Below are positions 25,434 to 32,349 of a DNA stretch of 64,000 nt, piece by piece. The position numbers were made by a program, and so were the translations under genes. This stretch comes from Kutzneria chonburiensis (lineage in GTDB: Bacteria > Actinomycetota > Actinomycetes > Mycobacteriales > Pseudonocardiaceae): the NCBI RefSeq assembly GCF_028622115.1, contig NZ_CP097263.1:4402001-4466000 (forward strand), given 5' to 3'. Below the pieces are notes generated by a model. It made no database searches. It saw only the letters and a list, made by a program, of their open reading frames with translations, and was not told where the DNA came from. Position 1 is the stretch's first letter; each line of letters begins with the position of its first letter.

Positions 25434-25451
25434 TGACAGCGATCTGACAGT
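25434..25451. promoter_or_regulatory. Candidate SARP box in the divergent promoter region
   Basis: TGACAGC at 25434-25440 and TGACAGT at 25445-25451 are heptamers with an 11-bp period, the direct-repeat spacing known for SARP operators. The 11-mer GCGATCTGACA at 25439-25449 recurs exactly at 25563-25573, nearer the GT-B-like gene. The 299-bp gap 25326-25624 holds no gene and separates the SARP gene from the divergent GT-B-like gene. Binding is inferred. Confidence 0.45.
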
Positions 25452-25624
25452 GAATCGGCTCTCGATCAACGCCCGGCCGACCGAATTCACGTGGGCGAAC
25501 CGAACACAGAGCGGACATCGCGCGTGTCAGCTGCCGCTTTCCCGGCGGACTGGATCCTGTTGGCGATCTGACAACTCGGCGTCCCACGCTGCTGCCACGG
25601 GGTTTCCACGAGGGGAGAAGGGCG

Positions 25625-26818
25625 ATGGACGGGCAGACGTGGGTGCGGGCGCCGATCGGGATGGGGGCGGCCGAGCGGGTGACGGTGGCGGGGTGCCGGC
25701 CGGTGCTGGTGATGGTGCCGACGATGACGGCGGGCACGAGGCTGGCGGAGGTGGTGCCGCTGGTGGAGGCGGACCACCGGATCCAGCCGGTGTACACGGT
25801 GCCGGGGTCGACGGAGCGGTGGCACGGCCTGGAGGAGTACGTGCGGAGCCTGGGGGCGATGGTGCTGCCCTGGGAGCAGGCGAAGAGGGAGAGCTACGAC
25901 CTGGTGCTGACGGCGAGCCACCGTGAGATCGAACAGGTGCGGGGCAAGGTGATGGTCCTGTCGCACGGTGTGGGCAACGCGAAGAGCAGGCGCTACAGCC
26001 GGAAAGCGGGCGGGGCGACGAGGGGAACGACGGGGCTGGACCGGGAAGTGCTGACGTACCGGGGAAGGGTGATCCCGGCAGCGCTGATGTTGAGCCACGA
26101 CAAGGAGTTGGCGCTGCTGCGGAAGAGGTGCCCGGAGGCGCACGGCGCGGCGGTGGTGGCGGGGGACATCTGCCTGGACCGGATGGTGGCCAGCCGGCGG
26201 TATCGGGAGGGCTACCGGATGGCGCTGGGGGTGAGCGAGGACGAGTGCCTGGTGACGATCAGCTCGACCTGGGGCCCGGAGTCGACGTTCGGGCAGCATC
26301 TGGAGCTGTACCAACGGTTGTCGGCGCAAGGCTGCCGGGTGGTGGCGCAGCTGCACCCGAACATCGTGGCAGCGCACGGAAGCGGGGCGGTGCTGGGCTG
26401 GCTGGGCGACAGCATCCGGGCGGGGCTGCGGGTGCTGCCGCCGGATCGGGGGTGGCAGGCGGCGGTGATCGCCAGCGACGTGGTGATCGGCGATCACGGC
26501 TCGTGCACGATGTACGCCGCGGCGAGCGGGACACCTACGGTGGTGGCGACGGAGCCGCCGGCGCTGTGGCCGGGAAGCCCGGCGGATGTGTTGGTACGCA
26601 ACGCACCGCGGCTAGATCACGGGCGGGAGTTGTGGTCGCAGCTGCGGAAGGTGATGGCGGAGCACGAGGGACCGGACGTCGAGCTGGCGACCGCGATCAC
26701 CGCCCGGCCGGGACAGGCGGCGGCGATCACCAGGTCGACGATGTACCGGCTGCTCGGGTTGCCGGAGCCGGCCAGGGCGTTGCCGGCGAACGTGGTGCCG
26801 GTGCCATGGACTTCCTGA
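25625..26818 (+). CDS. GT-B-fold glycosyltransferase/CDP-glycerol-transferase-like protein, unknown substrate
   Basis: A 397-residue protein. The ATG at 25625 follows GGGGAG. Two Rossmann-like halves can be seen: the first with VLVMVPTMTAGTRLAEVVPL, VMVLSHGVGNAKSRRYSRK and PAALMLSHDKELALLRKRCP; the second with CLVTISSTWGPESTFGQHLE, VVAQLHPNIVAAHG, VIASDVVIGDHGSCTMYAAA and GTPTVVATEPPALW. The late DVVIGDHGSCTMYAAASGTP motif resembles the nucleotide-sugar or CDP-polyol binding region of GT-B and CDP-glycerol glycerophosphotransferases. There is no signal peptide or membrane helix. The stop overlaps the start of a 93-residue gene (TGATG), so both are coupled. Its divergence from the SARP gene suggests SARP control. 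The substrate is unknown. Confidence 0.75.
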   Translation: MDGQTWVRAPIGMGAAERVTVAGCRPVLVMVPTMTAGTRLAEVVPLVEADHRIQPVYTVPGSTERWHGLEEYVRSLGAMVLPWEQAKRESYDLVLTASHREIEQVRGKVMVLSHGVGNAKSRRYSRKAGGATRGTTGLDREVLTYRGRVIPAALMLSHDKELALLRKRCPEAHGAAVVAGDICLDRMVASRRYREGYRMALGVSEDECLVTISSTWGPESTFGQHLELYQRLSAQGCRVVAQLHPNIVAAHGSGAVLGWLGDSIRAGLRVLPPDRGWQAAVIASDVVIGDHGSCTMYAAASGTPTVVATEPPALWPGSPADVLVRNAPRLDHGRELWSQLRKVMAEHEGPDVELATAITARPGQAAAITRSTMYRLLGLPEPARALPANVVPVPWTS

Positions 26819-27099
26819 TGGCGCCGGCCGACGACCAACACTGGCGGTCGTTCGCGGATGTGGTCATCCACCCCGAGGCGGCGGAGCCGGCGAGCGTGGC
26901 GGCACGGACGTTGGCGGAGTTACCGGGGTGTGTGCTGGTAATTGTGTCGATGGGAGCCGGCAGCTGGATGGTGGTGGCCCGCGGGCGGAAACCGGTGATG
27001 GTGGCGGGGGACGTCGAGAAGGTGGCGGTGGAGGGTTACTGGAGGCTGGTGAGTTTGGCGCGGACGAGGGCGGCTTTGGGGTCGGAGAGCTGGTCGTAG
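26818..27099 (+). CDS. Hypothetical 93-residue protein coupled to the GT-B-like gene
   Basis: The ATG at 26818 overlaps the stop of the GT-B-like gene (TGATG). The product begins MAPADDQHWRSFADVVIHPE and contains two short hydrophobic strands (GCVLVIVSMGAGSWMVVARG; KPVMVAGDVEKVAVEGYWRL), suggesting a small alpha/beta protein. It uses one rare TTA codon (26920-26922). The last 64 bp overlap the 3' end of the NB-ARC gene on the other strand, so the true C-terminus is not certain. Coupling suggests a partner or accessory subunit of the GT-B-like protein. No family recognised. Confidence 0.6.
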   Translation: MAPADDQHWRSFADVVIHPEAAEPASVAARTLAELPGCVLVIVSMGAGSWMVVARGRKPVMVAGDVEKVAVEGYWRLVSLARTRAALGSESWS

Positions 27100-29099
27100 A
27101 GGGAAACGGCGTCGGTGTAGGCCTGCCGCGCGGACGAGAGGTCGCGGGTCCGCGCGGCGAGGTCGCCGAGGGCGGTGAGGATCTCGGCCGAGAAGTAGGT
27201 GGACCCCAGCTCCCGCATGAGGGTGAGGGCGGTGGTGAGGGGGGCGGTGGCGGAAGCGGGGTCGGCGGAGTCCAGGGCGGCGAGGCCGAGGAACATCAAC
27301 GCGCGGGAATGCTGGGTGCGGTCGCCGAGGGACTCGAAAGCGCTGGCTGCGGCCTGGAGCTCGGAGACGGCCTCGTCGTGGCGGCCGAGCTGGGAGAGGA
27401 CCTGGCCGATGCGCCGGCGGCACAGGGCGACGTCACGGGCGGAACCGATGGCGTACTGCATGTCCCGGGCCCGAGAGTAGTGCGCGATGGCCTCGGTGAG
27501 CCGACCGGAGTCACGGGCGGAGCGGCCGAGCCGGGAGTGGGCGGTGGCGAGGATGCGCTGGTCGCCTGCGGCCTCGGCGAGCTGCATGGCCTGGGTGTTC
27601 TGCTCGACGGCGGCGTGCTGATCGCCGATCTTGGCGTGGGCGTAGCCGAGTTGCAGGCGAAGGCGGGCCTCGGCGAGGGGATCGGCGAGCCGGTGAGCGG
27701 CCAGCACGCCGGCGCGGAACATGTCGATGGCGGCCTGGTAGTGCCGGCTGTGCAAGAAAAATCCCCAATACGCCTCGCAGTACTGCCAGACGAGGTCGTC
27801 CCAGCCGCGCTCGACGGCCTCGGCGAACGTGGCCCGCACAGTGACACGGTGGGCGGTGAGCCAGGCGAGGGCCTCGATGTCGTTGTGGAACAAGGCAAGC
27901 GGCCGCTCGTAACGCGGACCGGTGCGGCGGCGCAACGGATGCAGCGCGAGGTCGGCTGAGACGAGAACGTCGAGGTACCACTCGACGACGCGACGGAGCG
28001 CGGCGGCGTGCTCGGTGGCGCTGAGCTGGTCACGGGCATGAACACGGACGAGGTCGTGGTAACCGAACGTGCGGTCGTCGACCTCGCGGAGCAGGTTGGC
28101 GTCGAGGAGGACGTCGAGGAGATTCTCGGTGTCGGGCAACGGAAGTCCGGCGCAGGCGGCCGCCGCGGGGAGGTCGAAGTCGCCGACCGGATGAACGGCG
28201 CAGAGGCGGTAGAGACGGGCGGCGGCGGGCGGCAGGTCACGGTAGGAAAGGTCGAAAAGGGTCTGCACGGAAGGCTCCCCGTCAACGGTGAGGGCGGCGA
28301 TGCGCTGCTCGCGCAAGGTGGCGGCCTCGCGGGCGAGCGAGCGGCGAGGACGGGAGGAAAGCCGGGCGCCGACAACGGAGATGGCGATGGGCAGCCCGCC
28401 GCAGAGACGGGCGAGTTCTTGCGCGGCAACGGGTTCAGCCGACGTACGGTCGTCGTCGACGACCTTGGCCAGCAGTTCGACCGAAGCGGGCAGGTCCATC
28501 GGATCGACCTCGACGAAGCGGGCGCCGTCCATGGCCAGCCCGGCGAGGCGCTGCCGGCTGGTGACAACGGCGATGCTGCTGCCACCCGGCAGCAACGGCC
28601 GGACCTGCGCGGCGGAAAGGGCATTGTCGATCAGCACGGCCAAGGACTTGCCGGCGACCAGTGACCGGTACAGGCCGGTTCTGGCGGCCAACTCCACCGG
28701 CATGGAATCGGGCCGGACACCCAAGGCGGTCAACAGCCATTCGAGTGCGTCGTCGGCGCTCACGGGCCCGTCGACGGAAAAGGCACGGAGATCGGCGAAC
28801 AGCGTGCCGTCCGGGAATTCGCCGGCCAGGCCCTGGAGGAAGCGCACCGCGAGGGTCGTTTTGCCCACGCCGCCCACGCCGTGCAGCACCACCACCGGAG
28901 ACTCGGACCGCCAGCGCGCCAGCCGGTCGAGTTCCCGTTGCCGGCTGGTGAAACTGCGCGGCACGGGCGGCAGCTGGGCCGGCACGACGGGCGAGTCGCC
29001 GCGGTCGAACACCTGGACTATTTGCCGCACATCACGAGCCTGAACCACACTTCCGTGCACAGAACCGGAATAGGCATTGTCGTGCTCCGCGCCCCGCAT
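27036..29099 (-). CDS. NB-ARC/TPR STAND protein with N-terminal amyloid-signalling-like motif
   Basis: 687 residues from the ATG at 29099; a GTG at 29153 would add 18. Residues 8-24 read NAYSGSVHGSVVQARDV, matching the short N-x-x-S-G-x-V-x-G-x-V-V-Q-A pattern at the N-terminus of many actinobacterial STAND ATPases (BASS3-like). The NB-ARC domain has P-loop GVGGVGKTTLAVRF (about 73-86), Walker B-like SLAVLIDNALSAAQV, and SSIAVVTSRQRLAGLAMDG. TPR repeats fill the C-terminal third (EAIAHYSRARDMQYAIGSAR; HDEAVSELQAAASAFESLGD). It lacks the SARP winged helix, so it is not a DNA-binding regulator by itself. Such STAND proteins may act in immunity or signalling through an effector carrying a matching motif; none is visible next to it. 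Confidence 0.85.
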   Translation of the reverse strand: MRGAEHDNAYSGSVHGSVVQARDVRQIVQVFDRGDSPVVPAQLPPVPRSFTSRQRELDRLARWRSESPVVVLHGVGGVGKTTLAVRFLQGLAGEFPDGTLFADLRAFSVDGPVSADDALEWLLTALGVRPDSMPVELAARTGLYRSLVAGKSLAVLIDNALSAAQVRPLLPGGSSIAVVTSRQRLAGLAMDGARFVEVDPMDLPASVELLAKVVDDDRTSAEPVAAQELARLCGGLPIAISVVGARLSSRPRRSLAREAATLREQRIAALTVDGEPSVQTLFDLSYRDLPPAAARLYRLCAVHPVGDFDLPAAAACAGLPLPDTENLLDVLLDANLLREVDDRTFGYHDLVRVHARDQLSATEHAAALRRVVEWYLDVLVSADLALHPLRRRTGPRYERPLALFHNDIEALAWLTAHRVTVRATFAEAVERGWDDLVWQYCEAYWGFFLHSRHYQAAIDMFRAGVLAAHRLADPLAEARLRLQLGYAHAKIGDQHAAVEQNTQAMQLAEAAGDQRILATAHSRLGRSARDSGRLTEAIAHYSRARDMQYAIGSARDVALCRRRIGQVLSQLGRHDEAVSELQAAASAFESLGDRTQHSRALMFLGLAALDSADPASATAPLTTALTLMRELGSTYFSAEILTALGDLAARTRDLSSARQAYTDAVSLYDQLSDPKAALVRAKLTSLQ

Positions 29100-29270
29100 C
29101 GCGTTCCCCGTCCCCGAGTCGGATCTTCCAGTACAGCCCATGACGGGCGGCACCGGGACCGCGGTGCGAGTTTTCTCACCCGGGAACGGGATTCGAGATG
29201 TCCTGGTCAGTGGAGCGGACTCCGACTGGTGCGATCAGCCTAGCAATACAGGGGCGTAAACGAGCTTGCG

Positions 29271-29286
29271 CTGGAGCGCACTCCAG
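29271..29286. promoter_or_regulatory. Palindrome upstream of the SDR gene
   Basis: CTGGAG at 29271-29276 and CTCCAG at 29281-29286 flank a 4-base centre, ending 8 bases before the SDR start, where a repressor would block transcription or initiation. The tandem HxlR protein encoded next door is a candidate binder, by position only. Confidence 0.4.
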
Positions 29287-29294
29287 GTGATGGG

Positions 29295-30029
29295 ATGAAA
29301 CCCATGACGAGGAACGGGCGGGTGGCGCTGGTGACGGGCGCCAACAAGGGGATCGGACGGGAGATCGCCCGGGGGCTGGGGCAGCGGGGGTTCACGGTGC
29401 TGGCTTCGGCGCGGGACCGGCAGCGCGGCGCGCAGACGGTGGCGGAGCTGGCCGACGACGGCCTGGACGTGCGGTTTCAGCAGCTGGACGTGACCGATGA
29501 GATGTCGATCGACGCGGCGGCGGACCAGGTGGCGGCCGAGTACGGCTGCCTCGATGTGCTGGTGAACAACGCCGCGGTGGCCAACGAATTGGAGGTGCCG
29601 CCGAGTCTGACGCTGCTGGACGACATGCGGCGGGTGTACGAGACGAACGTGTTCGGCGTGGTGGCGATGACCAACGCGATGCTGCCGCTGCTGCGGAAAT
29701 CCGACGCGGCGCGCATCGTGAACGTGTCGAGCCGGCTGGGGTCGATCTCGCAGCTCGCCGCGCCGAACAGCCGGCTGGGCCTGTCCATGGCCTACGGCAG
29801 CTCGAAGTCGGCGCTGAACGCGATCACCGTGCAGTACGCGCGGGAGCTGGCCGACACCCAGATCAAGGTGAACGCCTGCACGCCGGGCTACGTCGCCACG
29901 GACCTGAACGGGCACAAGGGAACCCGTACGCCGGCCCAGGGTGCGAAGATCGCCGTCGAGCTGGCCATGCTGCCCTCGGACGGTCCGACCGGCGGTTTCT
30001 TCGACGAGCACGGCCCGGTCAGCTGGTAG
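29295..30029 (+). CDS. Short-chain dehydrogenase/reductase (carbonyl-reductase-like)
   Basis: A 244-residue SDR. The cofactor motif is TGANKGIGREIARGLGQRG, the typical carbonyl reductase-like TGANKGIG. NNAA follows (LDVLVNNAAVANELEVPPS), then catalytic Ser in IVNVSSRLGSISQ and Tyr/Lys in SMAYGSSKSALNAITVQYAR. The C-terminus NACTPGYVATDLNGHKGTRT with GGFFDEHGPVSW is characteristic of plant- and actinobacterial-type carbonyl reductases that act on NADPH. An alternative ATG lies at 29304. It converges on the HxlR gene with an 11-bp overlap. Confidence 0.9.
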   Translation: MKPMTRNGRVALVTGANKGIGREIARGLGQRGFTVLASARDRQRGAQTVAELADDGLDVRFQQLDVTDEMSIDAAADQVAAEYGCLDVLVNNAAVANELEVPPSLTLLDDMRRVYETNVFGVVAMTNAMLPLLRKSDAARIVNVSSRLGSISQLAAPNSRLGLSMAYGSSKSALNAITVQYARELADTQIKVNACTPGYVATDLNGHKGTRTPAQGAKIAVELAMLPSDGPTGGFFDEHGPVSW

Positions 30030-30888
30030 GCACAACGTCCTTGCGCACCAAGCGATCCCCGCAGGAGGAGCAGTCCAGCGCCGCCTCGAAGCCGGCGCCG
30101 CACGGGAGGTGCCGGTAGCTCAGCGCCGGCCCCTCGGCCGCGCGGTACCAGCGCTGGGCCCAGCCGACCAGGCACATGACGACCGGGAAGAACGCGAGCC
30201 CCTTGGCCGTGAGGCGGTAGTCGTCGCCGAGCACGCCGAGGGCGCACAGGGTGCGGATCCGGTCGGCGACCATGGTCGGCGAGGTGTTCAGGCAGCGCTG
30301 GAAATCGCTGAACCGGTGCACGCCTTGGAAAGCCGCGCCGACCAGCGCCGCCGACCAGCGGTTGCCGATCAGGGCCGTGGTCTCGGGGAACAGGCCCGCG
30401 TCGCCGGCCGACCGCCGCCTCGTCGTCGCCTCCGGCACCGAGCGTTCCCACGAGCCGCTGGGGCCGAAGCCGCCTTCGAGGGTGTGGTCAGTCGCCAGCA
30501 CTGCCGTGTCGCACGCCGAGCAGACCAGCACGGGGTCGAACGGCTTGCCGCACAGGCGATGCACGCGGTCCGGGAGCCGCTCGGGGTGGCTGGGGACCCA
30601 GCGGTCCTCCCAGGCCCAGATGCTCAGCAGCACCGACCAGCTGTCAGCGCCCCGTTCGGTCAGCCGATATCCGTTGCCGCGCAAGAAAAGCCCGGCCTCG
30701 GTCAGCCGCTGCAGGCGGGCCGCCAGCACGGCGTTGGAGATCGGGAGCCGGGCCCGCCAGTCGACGAACCGAGTCGCGCCGAGCAGCGCCTCGCGCAGGA
30801 TCAGCAGCGACCACTCGTCACCCAGCAGGCCGAGCGTAACGCCAATGGCGTTACGCTGGCCGGCCGGCAGTGCGGTGTGCTCAGTCAC
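30019..30888 (-). CDS. Duplicated HxlR-family regulator with two cysteine knuckles
   Basis: 289 residues made of two homologous halves. Each holds an HxlR winged helix: residues about 15-100 (GLLGDEWSLLILREALLGAT; ISNAVLAARLQRLTEAGLF) and about 170-250 (ALIGNRWSAALVGAAFQGVH; TSPTMVADRIRTLCALGVLG). Each is followed by an identically spaced Cys-x9-Cys-x2-Cys: C113, C123, C126 and C263, C273, C276. HxlR proteins are normally about 110-160 residues and bind as dimers, so this is a covalent pseudo-dimer. The cysteines may bind metal or sense thiol stress. The GTG at 30888 overlaps the end of the carotenoid oxygenase gene (GTGACTGA), so it is the last gene of that operon. Confidence 0.87.
   Translation of the reverse strand: MTEHTALPAGQRNAIGVTLGLLGDEWSLLILREALLGATRFVDWRARLPISNAVLAARLQRLTEAGLFLRGNGYRLTERGADSWSVLLSIWAWEDRWVPSHPERLPDRVHRLCGKPFDPVLVCSACDTAVLATDHTLEGGFGPSGSWERSVPEATTRRRSAGDAGLFPETTALIGNRWSAALVGAAFQGVHRFSDFQRCLNTSPTMVADRIRTLCALGVLGDDYRLTAKGLAFFPVVMCLVGWAQRWYRAAEGPALSYRHLPCGAGFEAALDCSSCGDRLVRKDVVPTS
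30833..30857. promoter_or_regulatory. Perfect inverted repeat inside the 5' end of the HxlR gene
   Basis: AGCGTAACGCC at 30833-30843 and GGCGTTACGCT at 30847-30857 are perfect 11-bp arms with a 3-base centre. The site covers codons about 11-19 of the HxlR gene. It may be an intragenic operator for autoregulation or a hairpin in the mRNA. Perfect symmetry of this length inside a coding region is unlikely by chance. Confidence 0.5.
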
Positions 30889-32349
30889 GCCAGCCCGGTA
30901 GGGAGGAGCCGGGGGCCCACGTCGAGTGGGTGCCGCTGGACACGCGTTCGGGCAGGCGAATCCGCGCTATCGGGCCGTCCGAGACGCGCTGGGCGTCGAA
31001 GACCAGGCACTCGGAGCGGTCGTCGGCCATGTCGGTGGTGAGGGTGACGAGATAGGCGTCGTCCTCCCCGTCGAGCCGATCCGGGGTGCGACGGCGGTTT
31101 CGCTGCCGTAGACGCCGTCGCCGAAGGAGAAGCGTTCCTCGCCGCCGGTGAGCAGGTCGTGCTTGACGAGACCGTCGAAGAGGAACCAGCCGGGCTTGCC
31201 CGTGGCGGCGTAGGTGTAGCGGTGACGACGGCCGCCGACCCCGGAGTTGATCATGCCGAACTCGGTGACGGAGTCGGTGAGCTGCTCCTCCTTGCACGCG
31301 CCGGTGGCGAGGTTGAGCCGCCAGCGGTGCAGCCGGGTCTGGAGGCGATCCAAGGCCAGGAAGCGGAAGATCCGCTGGATCGAGCCGGGCTGGCCGTTGT
31401 CGGCCGGCATCGGATCGTGCTGGAAGAAGCCGTCGAGCACGATCTCGTCGCCTTCTTCATACGCGTTGACCCAGTGCAGCACGTAGGTCGGCTCGGCCTC
31501 GAACCACAGCACCTCGTCGCTGCCGCCCCGACGCGGAACGACGCCGAGTCGCAACGGCATGTCGCGGTGGAAACGCGGCACGTGCACGCCCTTGGCCATC
31601 AGGTCGGCGTCCCAGAACATGGGGCAGTCGTTGAGGATCGCGTAGTTCTCGGTGAACGCCATGTCGTGCGGCAGCCGAGGCCCGGGCAGCGGCACGTCGA
31701 TGTAGTGCACCAGCTGATCAGCCGCATCCACGACGCCGTAATGGAGATAGGGCGCGTCGGTGCTGTAGTTGAAGAACAGCAACTCGCCGGTGTGGTCGTC
31801 GACCTTGGTGTGCGCGGAGACGCCGCATTCGGGCACCCACGAGGACTTGCCCAATGTCTCAAGGGACAACGGGTCGAGCCGGTACAGATCTCCACATTGG
31901 TAGAAGCTGCTCAGCGCGATGCCGTTGTGCACCACGATGTCGGTGCTGGACGAGTCTTTCATCCGGCCCCGCGCACCCCAACCGTCCCGTGTGGACTGAC
32001 CGGCCCGCTCGGCGATACCCGCCCACAGCGGCCCGCCGGCCTCGTTCTCGGCCAGCAGCCCGTCGGTGCGCACGAACCGGTTGCGGTAGAACGCCCTGCC
32101 GTCCCGGAAGCCGACCATGTGGATCATGGCGTCGCCGTCGAACGGGTGGTAGCGCTCGATCGCCGGATGCACCGGGTTCTCGGTGTTGCGCAGGTACACA
32201 CCGTCCAGATCGGACGGCAGCTCACCGATCACCTCGAGGTCGTCGGCCCGCCACTCGGTGTGCTGCGGCCGCCACGGGCCGGTCCGATAGGGATGGTCGT
32301 CCTCCGCCGGTAACGTCGACAGCATCCGCCCGACGATCTCAACGTCCAT
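30881..32349 (-). CDS. Carotenoid oxygenase (RPE65/lignostilbene dioxygenase family), frameshifted near the 3' end
   Basis: An Fe(II) dioxygenase that cleaves carbon double bonds of carotenoids, apocarotenoids or stilbenes. From the ATG at 32349 (GGGGAG upstream) the frame shows three iron-ligand histidines: His180 (GVSAHTKVDDHTGELLFF), His228 (LPHDMAFTENYAIL) and His292 (TYVLHWVNAYEEGDEIVLDG). The fourth (SSGTHSTWAP) lies in the -1 frame after a G4 run at 31066-31069; the original frame instead continues in an unrelated tail to a stop at 30967. With a -1 shift the protein is 489 residues and ends at 30881, overlapping the HxlR start, so the shifted frame is the real C-terminus. Unshifted product would lack one iron ligand. 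Overlaps the thiolase gene by 11 bp. Confidence 0.82.
31066..31069 (-). other. Frameshift site in the carotenoid oxygenase gene (G4 run)
   Basis: On the minus strand the upstream frame reads GGC TCG ACG GGG AGG ACG. Re-reading one G, or adding one G to the run, gives ACG GGG GAG GAC GAC GCC, which continues into the conserved EDDAYLVTLTTDMADDRSEC segment. There is no recognisable slippery heptamer, so a sequencing error or a real mutation is likelier than programmed recoding. Confidence 0.8.
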
